Source of the DNA: an uncultured Clostridia bacterium
GTDB lineage: Bacteria; Bacillota; Clostridia; Oscillospirales; Ruminococcaceae
Length of the DNA: 64,000 nt
Reading direction: 5' to 3'
Assembly (NCBI GenBank): GCA_947627905.1
Contig: CANQXX010000004.1
Location: 27,624-91,623 of the forward strand
Under the pieces are notes generated by a model. The model was given only the letters and a program-made list of their open reading frames with translations, had not been told where the DNA came from and searched no databases. Position 1 is the stretch's first letter. Each line of letters begins with the position of its first letter. Made by a program: the position numbers and the translations under genes. Of this stretch, positions 9,582-18,004 are shown piece by piece.

Positions 9582-10502
9582 TCATAACAGATCTATCACA
9601 GCGCCGCATATTATTCCGGTAAGAAGCACCGTTCCGACGGCAGCGAGATTTTCACGGATATTTTTATTTGTCCTGAAAAGTACCGCAAGACCTACTCCTG
9701 CGCCGGAGCAAAGTCCGGCGACCGCCGAGCCGAAAGTTATAGCTCCGTCGGCGTAAAGCTCGGTTATCATTACCGAAGCGGCGCAGTTCGGTATAAGTCC
9801 TACAATGCCTGCCACAACAGGCTGTAATATGCCCATTTTTCCGAGGAAAGCCGAAACGGCTTCTTCTCCGGCAAGGGACATGATCAGACCAAGTATAACG
9901 TTTACAATAAGAATAAAAATAAAAATATTCAGCGTGTGTCTCAGTGAGGAGTACCATATCCCATGATCTCCGCAGCCGCATTTGCTGTCGGTGCATATTT
10001 CGCCGATAGCGTCATCGTCATTTTTATTCAGCCTGAAAATTTTTATTACCGTATCGGCAGCTATTCCGGCAATTACAGCAATGACTATCTTTATCAGTAT
10101 CAGCTTCCAGATAGTTGAAGCCATGTCCGGGTGTGCAAGGAGAACGGGTATGGCTTCGTCCGAAGTAGAAATGAATACGGCTGTAAGAGTGCCGAAAGTT
10201 ATTACCCGTCCTGCAAACAGATTTGCCGCCGCTGCGGAAAATCCGCACTGCGGTATACATCCGGCTATCGCTCCGGTCAGCGAACCGGCGATCCCGCCTC
10301 CGGTTTTCCGGAGAAATTTTTCAAGCCTTTCACCGGTGTGGTGTTCGATAAATTCCATAAGCAGGAACGCCAGAAAAAGGAAAGGCAGCATTTTTGCTGA
10401 ATCTATCAGTGCTTCAAGCAGCGTTCCGGGTATGTCTGCTCCCGAGAAATGCGCATGTGCGGAAAGGATATAGGCAGTACGGAAGTCCGTAAAAAAGTTC
10501 AT
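9582..10502 (-). CDS. ArsP_2-family (putative manganese/metalloid) transporter
   Basis: This 306-residue membrane protein has about nine to ten helices and two paired motifs, AGCIPQCGFSAAAANLFAGR and VGLIPNCAASVMITELYADG, which mark the ArsP_2 family (often named putative manganese transporter or arsenic efflux protein). A His-rich N-terminal stretch (SAHAHFSG) and a cytoplasmic Cys/His cluster (CTDSKCGCGDHG, near 168-180) look like a metal-binding loop. It has its own promoter upstream and probably shares a transcript with the permease and crcB. Metal specificity is unproven. Confidence 0.8.
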   Translation of the reverse strand: MNFFTDFRTAYILSAHAHFSGADIPGTLLEALIDSAKMLPFLFLAFLLMEFIEHHTGERLEKFLRKTGGGIAGSLTGAIAGCIPQCGFSAAAANLFAGRVITFGTLTAVFISTSDEAIPVLLAHPDMASTIWKLILIKIVIAVIAGIAADTVIKIFRLNKNDDDAIGEICTDSKCGCGDHGIWYSSLRHTLNIFIFILIVNVILGLIMSLAGEEAVSAFLGKMGILQPVVAGIVGLIPNCAASVMITELYADGAITFGSAVAGLCSGAGVGLAVLFRTNKNIRENLAAVGTVLLTGIICGAVIDLL

Positions 10503-10540
10503 TTTTGATTTCCTTTCAGAAATGTTTATCTAACTTATTG

Positions 10541-10569
10541 ATTATATCACATTTACATATATTTTTCAA
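10541..10569 (-). promoter_or_regulatory. Promoter of the metal transporter operon
   Basis: On the minus strand, TTGAAA (10564-10569) precedes a perfect TATAAT (10541-10546) by 17 bases, about 40 bases before the transporter start. Confidence 0.7.
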
Positions 10570-10601
10570 GGTTTTTTTAAACTTTTTGCCTTAATTGATA
10601 C

Positions 10602-10630
10602 TTGCGGAAAATGTCTGCTTATGGTATAAT
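10602..10630 (+). promoter_or_regulatory. guaA promoter
   Basis: TTGCGG (10602-10607), a 17-base spacer and TATAAT (10625-10630) lie 47 bases before the guaA start. The leader is too short to hold a purine riboswitch. Confidence 0.75.
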
Positions 10631-10677
10631 TAAAAATAATGTTTTTAGTGATCAAAGTTATGAAAGGAAGATAAATT

Positions 10678-12216
10678 ATGTCTCATCAGCTTGTTATCGT
10701 TCTGGATTTCGGCGGACAGTACAATCAGCTTATCGCAAGGCGCGTCCGTGAGTGCGGAGTTTACTGCGAGGTAAAGTCGTATAAGACACCTATTGAGGAA
10801 CTGAAAAAGATGTCCCCGGTGGGTATAATCTTTACCGGAGGACCGAACAGCGTTTATAAAGAGGATTCTCCCACATATTCAAAAGAAATTTTTGAACTTG
10901 GTATTCCTATTCTGGGAATTTGCTACGGCTGTCAGCTTATGGCGCATCTTCTCGGCGGAAAGGTAACTTCCGCAGTTACGAGCGAGTACGGAAAAACGGA
11001 GACTTACTATGACAAGTCCTGTACGCTTTTCGGGGCGGAAGATATTCCTGAAAAAGCAATTTCATGGATGAGCCATACCGATTACATTGAAAAAATACCA
11101 GACGGTTTCAGAATTACGGCGCATACGGACTGCTGTCCCACGGCGGCTATGGAATATCCGGAAAGAAAGCTGTATGCAGTGCAGTTCCACCCGGAGGTAA
11201 ACCACACCGAACACGGTGCGGGAATGATAGACAGTTTCCTGAAAAACGTCTGCGGCTGTGTCGGCGACTGGACAATGGAAAAATATGCTGAAACGGCAAT
11301 AAAAAATATCCGTGAAAAAGTCGGCGACGGAAAGGTCCTTCTTGCTCTTTCCGGAGGAGTGGACAGCTCTGTGGCGGCAGCACTGCTTTCAAAAGCCGTA
11401 GGGGACAAGCTCACCTGCATTTTTGTGGATCACGGATTTATGCGGAAGAATGAGGGCGACGAGATAGAACAGGCATTTGCAGGCTGGGGACTTAATTTTG
11501 TCCGTGTAAATGCGAAAGAGCAGTTTATGTCACGAATGAGGGGCGTTTCCGATCCGGAAACAAAACGAAAAATAATAGGCGAAGAATTTATCCGTGTTTT
11601 CGAGCAGGAAGCAAAGAAGATAGGAAAAGTGGATTTTCTCGTTCAGGGAACTATTTACCCCGACATTATCGAAAGCGGAACGGGAGACGCGGCGGTGATA
11701 AAATCTCATCACAACGTAGGCGGACTTCCGGATCATGTGGATTTCAAGGAAATAATCGAGCCTCTGCGTATGCTTTTCAAGGACGAAGTGCGTGCTTTGG
11801 GACGTGAGCTTGGACTTGCTGATGTTCTTGTAAACCGTCAGCCGTTCCCGGGACCGGGGCTTGCTATCCGCATAATCGGAGAGATCACCGATGAAAAGCT
11901 GGAAATTCTTCAGGACGCGGACTATATTTTCCGTGAAGAAATTGCAAGAGCAGGTCTTGATAAGGATATTCACCAGTATTTTGCGGTGCTGACAAATATG
12001 CGTTCCGTAGGCGTAATGGGCGACGGCAGAACATATGATTACACACTTGCTCTCCGCGGAGTAGTTACGACTGATTTCATGACAGCGGATTTTGCAAAGA
12101 TACCGTATGATGTTCTTGAAATATGCGCGAGCCGGATAGTCAACGAGGTAAAGTCCATAAACCGTGTTGTTTACGATGTTACTACCAAGCCGCCGGCTAC
12201 TATTGAGTGGGAATAA
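10678..12216 (+). CDS. guaA: GMP synthase (glutamine-hydrolysing)
   Basis: This enzyme converts XMP to GMP using glutamine and ATP, the last step of guanine nucleotide synthesis. The 512-residue length is typical. The class I glutaminase domain shows the nucleophile elbow [15 protein letters not shown] (Cys near residue 83) and [12 protein letters not shown]. The ATP pyrophosphatase domain has the P-loop [13 protein letters not shown]. The C-terminal dimerisation domain ends with [17 protein letters not shown], the usual GuaA terminus. Its ribosome site is AAAGGAAG at 10663-10670. The 3' side is the left edge of an accessory island, consistent with the known use of the guaA 3' end as an integration site. 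Confidence 0.98.
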   Translation: MSHQLVIVLDFGGQYNQLIARRVRECGVYCEVKSYKTPIEELKKMSPVGIIFTGGPNSVYKEDSPTYSKEIFELGIPILGICYGCQLMAHLLGGKVTSAVTSEYGKTETYYDKSCTLFGAEDIPEKAISWMSHTDYIEKIPDGFRITAHTDCCPTAAMEYPERKLYAVQFHPEVNHTEHGAGMIDSFLKNVCGCVGDWTMEKYAETAIKNIREKVGDGKVLLALSGGVDSSVAAALLSKAVGDKLTCIFVDHGFMRKNEGDEIEQAFAGWGLNFVRVNAKEQFMSRMRGVSDPETKRKIIGEEFIRVFEQEAKKIGKVDFLVQGTIYPDIIESGTGDAAVIKSHHNVGGLPDHVDFKEIIEPLRMLFKDEVRALGRELGLADVLVNRQPFPGPGLAIRIIGEITDEKLEILQDADYIFREEIARAGLDKDIHQYFAVLTNMRSVGVMGDGRTYDYTLALRGVVTTDFMTADFAKIPYDVLEICASRIVNEVKSINRVVYDVTTKPPATIEWE

Positions 12217-12284
12217 TAAAAATCTCCCTGCAAACTGCGGTGTTACGCGGATTGCGGGGAGATTTTTGAAGTATTGATACCGGG
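12217..12284 (+). repeat. guaA terminator and left copy of a diverged direct repeat
   Basis: Directly after guaA, AAAATCTCCC pairs with GGGGAGATTTTT around an inner stem, forming a rho-independent terminator. About 51 bases starting at CAAAC (near 12238) recur with eight substitutions at 15655-15705, ending TTGATACC in both copies. This suggests that DNA between the copies was inserted at the guaA terminator. Confidence 0.75.
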
Positions 12285-12355
12285 TTGATACCGTACTTGG
12301 GGTTTTGACGAGTGTGATCCAAAAATAATTCGTTTGAAAGCAGGGTACAGATCAT

Positions 12356-14488
12356 ATGACCTTAAAAGAATGGTGTATTGCAAATAATCGTCAGGAAATA
12401 TTGCAAAGGTGGTCTGAAGAGAATACTGTTTCGCCTGATGATGTCAGCTATGGCAGTCCAAGAATTGTAAAGTGGGTATGTGACAAGGGACACACATGGG
12501 AAGCAACCGTCAATAAAATAACAAATAAAACATCTTTAGGCTGCCCTTATTGTGCTGGTCAAAAGGTTTGGAAAGGCTTTAATGATTTAAAAACTAAAAA
12601 TCCTGATGTTGCGGCTGAATGGCATCCTACAAAGAATGGCGATCTTTCGCCTGGTGATGTTACAGTAAGTTCAAATAGATCTGTATGGTGGATCTGTCCT
12701 TTAGGACATGAATATACTGCAACTGTAAACTCTCGCACGAGACGTTCGAGGAATAGAGGCTGCCCATATTGTGCAAGTAAACTCTTATTAAAAGGATTTA
12801 ATGATCTGGAAACAGTTTGTCCGGAAGTTGCAGCCGAATGGCATCCTACCAAAAATGGTGATTTAAAGCCGTCAGATGTATTTTCAAGTTCAAATCAAGT
12901 AGTGTGGTGGAAATGTCCGAAAGGTCACGAATATCAGGCAACATTAAATTCAAGAGTTAATAATGGAAAGCAGCGTAACGGTTGTCCTATCTGTAATAAT
13001 AAAATTATCTTAAAAGGTTACAACGATTTAGAAACGCTTTATCCTGAAATTGCAAAAGAATGGGATATTACAAAAAATAAAGGAATTTTGCCGTCTATGG
13101 TGTCTGCCGGTACACATAAAAAGTATTGGTGGTTATGTCCTTTTGGTCATAGCTACGAATCTTCGCCGGAAAGTAGAGCAAAAGAAAATGGAACAGGGTG
13201 TCCTATATGTGCCAATGAGCAGCAGAGTTCATTTCCTGAACAGGCGATTTTTTACTATCTGAAACAGCAGTTTTCGTCTGCACAGAACAGGGCTTTAATA
13301 GATGGCAAGGAAATTGATGTTTATATTCCGGAAGAAAATGTCGGAATTGAGTATGACGGTAAACGGTGGCATACTCAGGAAACCAGAGAAAAAGAAAAGC
13401 AAAAGGACGATTTCTTTTCTGCAAAAGGAATAAAAATAATCAGAGTAAAAGAATATTGCAAAACAGAAGAAATAGATAATTTGCCAAATACAATATGGGT
13501 AAACGAACGTAAAAACCAATATCGAAACATTGAGTACGCGTTGCAAGAAATAATGACTTATTTGAATTGTAAGGAAATCAAATTTACAGTTGACTTAGAA
13601 ACAGATAATATCAAAATAATGGAAATATATGTTTCATCACAAAAAGCTAAGTCTATTGCAGAATTAAGACCTGATATTGCCAAAGAATGGGATTACAGTA
13701 AAAATGGTGGGATAAGACCTGACCAAGTAACTGTTAGTTCAGGTAAAAAATTTTGGTGGAAATGTTCTAAAGGGCATGAATATCAAATGTCTGTTGATAG
13801 CAGAACGAATAAAAAAACAGGTTGTCCATATTGTGCAGGACAAAAGTTGCTGAAAGGATTTAATGATTTAGCAACGAAATATCCTTTGATCGCTTCTGAA
13901 TGGCATCCCACTAAAAATGCTGAATTGTCACCTAATGATGTAATGCCCGGAAGCAAACAAAAAGTATGGTGGATATGCAGCAATAATCACGAATATTACA
14001 CGTCAATTTCAAGTCGGACAAATCATAAAAGCGGTTGCCCATACTGTTCAGGACATAAGGCAATAAAAGGAAAAACCGATCTGCAAACTATGTACCCTGA
14101 TATTGCCAAGGAATGGGATTATGACAAAAACCATAATTTAACACCTGATATGTTTAAACCATTTTCTCATCAAAAAGTTTGGTGGAAATGTCCAAAAGGG
14201 CATAGCTACGAAAGAGCAATAAGTGACAGGATCACGGGAATGGACAAAGGAAATGGTTGTCCATACTGTTCAGGGCGAAAGGTGTTGAAAGGATATAACG
14301 ACCTCAAAACTAAATTTCCGGAAGTTGCTATGAAGTGGCATCAGGTGTTAAATGGTGATCTAACACCTGATATGGTACAGCCTTATTCTACCAAAAAGGT
14401 TTGGTGGATCGAAGATGATGGAAGTGCTAAACTCAGGCGGATAGATTCTGTTGTATCGGCATATGTGAAAAATCAAAAAAAGATGTAA
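12356..14488 (+). CDS. Zinc-ribbon (DUF4379-like) repeat protein with central PD-(D/E)XK-type nuclease domain
   Basis: This 710-residue protein contains seven complete copies, and an eighth degenerate one, of a roughly 65-residue module: WW-x-C-x2-GHxY, a variable region, then GCPYC. Four copies precede and three follow a central domain at about residues 290-395. That domain has the pattern of a compact endonuclease: SFPEQAIFYYL, EIDVYIPEENVGIEYDG and IIRVKE, with an acidic residue, a downstream E-x-D and a histidine (RWH). The modules match the treble-clef/zinc-ribbon family DUF4379; the nuclease call is from motif shape only. The eighth module ends as VWWIEDDGS without cysteines. The ribosome site is weak. 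The gene opens the accessory island, followed closely by a HEPN-like gene. A role in DNA defence or mobile-element biology is inference. Confidence 0.75.
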   Translation: MTLKEWCIANNRQEILQRWSEENTVSPDDVSYGSPRIVKWVCDKGHTWEATVNKITNKTSLGCPYCAGQKVWKGFNDLKTKNPDVAAEWHPTKNGDLSPGDVTVSSNRSVWWICPLGHEYTATVNSRTRRSRNRGCPYCASKLLLKGFNDLETVCPEVAAEWHPTKNGDLKPSDVFSSSNQVVWWKCPKGHEYQATLNSRVNNGKQRNGCPICNNKIILKGYNDLETLYPEIAKEWDITKNKGILPSMVSAGTHKKYWWLCPFGHSYESSPESRAKENGTGCPICANEQQSSFPEQAIFYYLKQQFSSAQNRALIDGKEIDVYIPEENVGIEYDGKRWHTQETREKEKQKDDFFSAKGIKIIRVKEYCKTEEIDNLPNTIWVNERKNQYRNIEYALQEIMTYLNCKEIKFTVDLETDNIKIMEIYVSSQKAKSIAELRPDIAKEWDYSKNGGIRPDQVTVSSGKKFWWKCSKGHEYQMSVDSRTNKKTGCPYCAGQKLLKGFNDLATKYPLIASEWHPTKNAELSPNDVMPGSKQKVWWICSNNHEYYTSISSRTNHKSGCPYCSGHKAIKGKTDLQTMYPDIAKEWDYDKNHNLTPDMFKPFSHQKVWWKCPKGHSYERAISDRITGMDKGNGCPYCSGRKVLKGYNDLKTKFPEVAMKWHQVLNGDLTPDMVQPYSTKKVWWIEDDGSAKLRRIDSVVSAYVKNQKKM

Positions 14489-14559
14489 AATATGTTAAAA
14501 TGTATAAACATTATGTAATAATAATCATTTTATTATATTGTGATATAAAAGGTGATATT

Positions 14560-15553
14560 ATGAATAAAATTCAACAGGCAGCATACAGCCTTATTCAATC
14601 AGATGCAAAATTTTTATACACATTAACACAGATAGGTAAACATATTAAAACCCATTCTAATAATTATATAACTATGAGTTTACCATATATAGGAGTATTT
14701 GCACATGGGGCAGAACAATGGGGAAGAAAGACTGGGTTAAATGTACCGCAATTTACAAATGAAGAAAAAGAGTACTATGACTACATAAGATCATGCCACA
14801 AGATTTTTGAAAAGAACTTTTTTGATTATTCCAATCTGTTGCGTAGTAAATTATCTGAAAGTGATAGATATTTTTATAGTATCCGAAGTTTGCTTGAGAA
14901 AAAGATTGGGTATTTTAATGTTGGAACGGATCTTTGTAATGGTGAATATAGCGGTAATACCATTTTGTGCTCAATGTACATACCGATAAATACGTTGGGA
15001 AATAAAAACGTAGGTCCTTGGATAAAAGGTATGAGTGTTATAGCTGGAAAATTATCTGCAACTTATATGGAAAATGATTTACAGTCATATTTTTGTGATA
15101 AGCGAGTTTATTTAAACCATAAAGATTATCATTTTTATAACAATTCACCTTTAAAAATGAATAACGAATTAGGGTTTGTTTTTTTTTTCTATTTTGTGTA
15201 GTATAAACTATGCAATAGAATTTGTTGATAAAATTTTGGTTGAGGAGACACCTCAAAAATTTAAATTTGCATATCTTCAATATTATTATTTATGCAATTT
15301 TATTAAAGAGTTAAATATACAAAACGGTGTCGTTTTTAACATAGATACACACCTGTACAATAGGGAGCTTCGTAACTGTCTTGCTCATTATGGATTAGGA
15401 CAATTTTTAAGTGAATCAGATGTTATTGAAGATGACATTTTAAAAGGTTTAACATTGAAAGCTTTTGGGACGGATTATGATACTACAAAGGAAGAACTTT
15501 ATCTGATATTACGGAATTTAACTCTCCAGATTAAAAATTTGATTTTAAAGTAA
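14560..15553 (+). pseudogene. HEPN-like (Cthe_2314-like) protein, frameshifted at a T10 tract
   Basis: Two overlapping reading frames belong to one protein of about 330 residues. The 5' part starts at ATG 14560 behind AGGTGATATT and runs to a stop at 15201. The 3' part continues in another frame from about 15189 to TAA at 15553. The switch falls on ten consecutive T residues at 15179-15188; losing one T would give a single continuous frame. The C-terminal part contains RELRNCLAHYG, an Rx4H motif of the HEPN RNase superfamily, preceded by helical segments. It may be a true pseudogene, a slippery gene expressed by polymerase slippage, phase-variable, or a sequencing error. It sits 72 bases behind the zinc-ribbon nuclease gene and is probably cotranscribed. 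Confidence 0.65.
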
Positions 15554-15654
15554 TCTTTTGTAAAAAATTAAATAGCCCATGTAAAATCTTAATAGCAAAT
15601 ATGTTTAATATTACACTATCGTGAGCAAGTGGGAATAACTGAATTTTCCATACA

Positions 15655-15705
15655 AACCACGGTGTTACGCAGATTACGAGGAGAATTTTGAAGTGTTGAT
15701 ACCTT
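15655..15705 (+). repeat. Right diverged copy of the guaA terminator repeat
   Basis: The sequence from CAAACCACGG to TTGATACC matches the guaA terminator near 12238-12288 at about 43 of 51 positions, keeping CGGTGTTACGC and TTTTGAAGT. The hairpin is degraded here. It is the main content of the 321-base gap between the HEPN-like gene and the next gene, apart from the promoter of that gene. Confidence 0.7.
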
Positions 15706-15813
15706 TAATGTTATTTTTCTTGTGGGGTTATAATGTGTGATTGGAAATGCTCAAAGTCTCAGAAATAAAATATTACCTACAATTTAAATAATAAAGAAAA
15801 TCAGTAAAAATAA

Positions 15814-15842
15814 TTGGCATATTTTACAAGATTTGATATAAT
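15814..15842 (+). promoter_or_regulatory. Promoter of the 117-residue protein gene
   Basis: TTGGCA (15814-15819), a 17-base spacer and TATAAT (15837-15842) lie 32 bases before the start, with AAGGAGGG at 15858-15865 as ribosome site. Confidence 0.75.
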
Positions 15843-15874
15843 TAAAAAGTTTTTTCTAAGGAGGGCAAGGATAT

Positions 15875-16228
15875 ATGAACAAACCAAGTGATTTTTTAGA
15901 CGCCTTTGACAAGAGCGCTGATATAGTAAATCTTTTGATCGATTCTCGCAGGCAAGAAATTATCGACGAGATTTTATGGCTTGACCAAAATTATGAAAAC
16001 ATCGCTGCACTGCGTTGGTATATTCTTAAGCGCGTTGACTTTAAAAATAAAGTAGCGAATATTGATTACGCGCAAAAAGTGCTTGAATATTCCGATACGA
16101 AGATGCAGCACTTAGCCGAGCTTTGGGCAAATTCTTTGTACGCGGAGCTTAGGAATGTTCAGAGTGGGAAGATAGAAAATAAGCCGCTTAAGATAATTGT
16201 TCAAGAGCTAAAATCGCGGGGAATATAA
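15875..16228 (+). CDS. Small helical protein of unknown function, paralogue A
   Basis: This 117-residue, mostly helical protein has no signal peptide or membrane segment. I do not recognise the family. It is clearly related to the 119-residue protein at 22062-22421: both share a DxxDKxADxxN start, a DEIxxLxxxY segment, a YAQ motif, LAE/MAExxANxxY and an ending LKxIVQELKxxG. Strong ribosome site and promoter indicate expression. The two paralogues bracket the relaxase remnant and the restriction-modification cluster, so they may be parts of one mobile element. Confidence 0.75.
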   Translation: MNKPSDFLDAFDKSADIVNLLIDSRRQEIIDEILWLDQNYENIAALRWYILKRVDFKNKVANIDYAQKVLEYSDTKMQHLAELWANSLYAELRNVQSGKIENKPLKIIVQELKSRGI

Positions 16229-16324
16229 AAGTTGGTTAAGGCTATGCGGTATGTAAAGTAATTAGTAACAAAAGTTGAAGTGTTACAGAGTGTTTTTATG
16301 ACTTATTGCTAAACATTTTAAATT

Positions 16325-16365
16325 AAAAAGACCTTAGTGGTGGATAACACGGCTAAGGCCTTTTT
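16325..16365. terminator. Bidirectional terminator between converging genes
   Basis: AAAAAGACCTTAG (16325-16337) pairs with CTAAGGCCTTTTT (16353-16365), giving T-runs on both strands. It serves the 117-residue gene on the plus strand and the 103-residue gene on the minus strand. Confidence 0.8.
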
Positions 16366-16372
16366 GTCGTTG

Positions 16373-16684
16373 TTATGGCTTTGATGACAATAAATCAAGA
16401 AATTTGTTGTATGCTCCATAGTAGTTTTCTACCATTTCTGAAAAAAGCGAATCTACTTGACACCCAGAGGGGATTTTCTTTTTCTTTTCAATACCTAAAA
16501 ATACTTTTTCACCAGTTTTTACCCAAGAATATGAGATTTCAGATACATCAGGGAAATGATTGGTTTCCACAGTTCCACTTCCATCTCCGTCAGAAAAATT
16601 GAAATATCCACTCACATCTATACCATATATGTTGTTCATATACACCATCGTTAATTCGTGGGCAATTTGCTCTTTTGAAACCAT
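16373..16684 (-). CDS. Hypothetical 103-residue soluble protein
   Basis: ATG at 16684 follows AGGAGT by six to seven bases, and a terminator lies just after the stop, so the gene is probably real. The product is acidic to neutral, with an aromatic-rich C-terminal helix (MVENYYGAYNKFLDLL) and a GDGSGT loop in the middle. No family is recognised. It lies inside the accessory island between the two small-protein paralogues. Confidence 0.6.
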   Translation of the reverse strand: MVSKEQIAHELTMVYMNNIYGIDVSGYFNFSDGDGSGTVETNHFPDVSEISYSWVKTGEKVFLGIEKKKKIPSGCQVDSLFSEMVENYYGAYNKFLDLLSSKP

Positions 16685-16793
16685 AATATTACTCCTAAAT
16701 CTGACATTTTTTATGTTTTATTTTAATTATATTATACAGTATAATAAATAATTTGTCAATATTATTTATTAGAATTTTGTATGATTTATATTA

Positions 16794-16985
16794 TTATAAA
16801 ATGTATTGGTCTTTTTCCACCTCCGGCATAAGCTCCTGAATTTCGCTCATAATGTCATCGGATATGCAATATTCTTCGTCAATTTTACGGGCAAGATCAG
16901 GAAAGTTTGCTTCATCAGCGCATTTTGAACTGTAGTTCAGGATAGCGCACATAAGAGCTTGCTGTTCGGAAGTGAAGTCCGCACA
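16794..16985 (-). pseudogene. Gene remnant, C-terminal piece of an unidentified protein
   Basis: The minus strand is open from just after a TAA at 16986-16988 to a stop at 16794-16796, giving about 63 residues (FTSEQQALMCAIL to EVEKDQYIL) with protein-like composition. There is no start codon near its head; its 5' part is missing exactly where the MobV relaxase remnant begins on the other strand. I read it as the tail of a gene truncated by rearrangement. Confidence 0.5.
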
Positions 16986-16987
16986 TT

Positions 16988-17887
16988 AAGGTGTTTAATG
17001 CCGTGTTACATTTGTACGAGGCAACTCCGCATTTGCACGTTGATTTTGTTCCGTTTGCGACAGGTCAAAGCAGAGGTTTGGCTACTTGAAACTCGTTAAA
17101 TAAGGCTCTCGAACAGCAGGGATTTTCTGCAAAAACTAACCTTGAAACATCCGCAAAGCAGTGGACGGATTTTGAGAAACAGCGGCTTGCCGAAGTTATG
17201 CGAAAGCGCGGTATTGAGTGGGAGTAGCTCGGCACGCACAACGAGCATTTGTCGGTTCTTGATTTCAAAAAGCAGGAGCGCGCGAAGAAAGTCGCCGTAC
17301 TTTCCGGGCAATCCGAGTATGCCGACAAGCTTTTGAAACATCGCGAGGAGATGAGTTCGCAGATTGAGGAGATTATCGACCGACTTGACGAGCAGTTTCA
17401 GGAGAAGAACGATCAAGTCCGATAGCTTGATGAGGAGCTTGACTAAACGTCTGCCACGCTTTCTGATAATCAGACCCTGCTGAAAGAGAGCGCGGAGAGG
17501 GTTGCTCAAATCAGGGCGATTGACAGCGTTGAAACGGGAAAGACCGTTTTCGGCGGGAGGTTGACTGTAGCAAAAGAGGATTATGCGAAACTTGCTGAGC
17601 TTGCCAAAAAGCAGATTGCCGCCGAGAACGGGGAAGATTTTCTCCGAACTTGCATAACCACGCTTGAAAAGGAAAACAAGAGCCTGACTGCCGACAAGGA
17701 GAGCCTGACTGAGCAGAACTCAAAACTGCGGGACGAAAGTGGTTATCTTCAATCAGCAAATGGTAGGATTGCCATAGCAAAGCTGCGGTCGGAACGAGAT
17801 AGCCTCCAACATCGGCTTGACTATGGAGTTTATTAAGAGTTTGAAGTTGGCGAAAAGGCTGCAAGAGTTTTTGCGACCGAAAAATAG
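16988..17887 (+). pseudogene. Decayed MobV/Pre-type plasmid mobilisation relaxase
   Basis: One continuous plus frame encodes the C-terminal two thirds of a MobV (Mob_Pre) relaxase. The metal-binding HxHxD motif appears as TPHLHVDFVPF, followed by TGQSRGLAT, NSLNKALEQQGF, a WTDFEKQRLAEVM segment, GIEWE, GTHNEHLSVLDFKKQERAKK and a long coiled coil. The frame is interrupted by five stops: TGA 17087, TAG 17225, TAG 17423, TAA 17444 and TAA 17834. There is no frameshift over 900 bases. The N-terminal part with the catalytic region start is absent. The element that brought this island was probably a mobilisable plasmid or transposon and can no longer transfer by itself. Confidence 0.85.
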
Positions 17888-17950
17888 AGGGGTAAGAAAG
17901 TGAAGGCAGGAATTCGCTTGGCAAAAAGTTAAATATAATTGTAAAACATA

Positions 17951-17979
17951 TTGAACTATTCCACAAAATGTGATATAAT
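17951..17979 (+). promoter_or_regulatory. Promoter of the D12 methyltransferase gene
   Basis: TTGAAC (17951-17956), 17 bases and TATAAT (17974-17979) lie just upstream of AAGGAG and ATG 18005. The spacer is closely similar to that of the promoter at 21992, sharing ACAAA-R-TGTGATA. Confidence 0.8.
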
Positions 17980-18004
17980 AACTATATAAGAAGGAGTGTA
18001 CTAT

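Noticed and set aside
12356..14488. CRISPR-like regular repeats
   Set aside because: The periodic similarity is the coding repeat of zinc-ribbon modules, about 65 codons each and diverged.
17561..17836. Independent 91-residue gene
   Set aside because: It is one stop-free stretch of the same decayed MobV frame that begins at 16988, without its own start signals.
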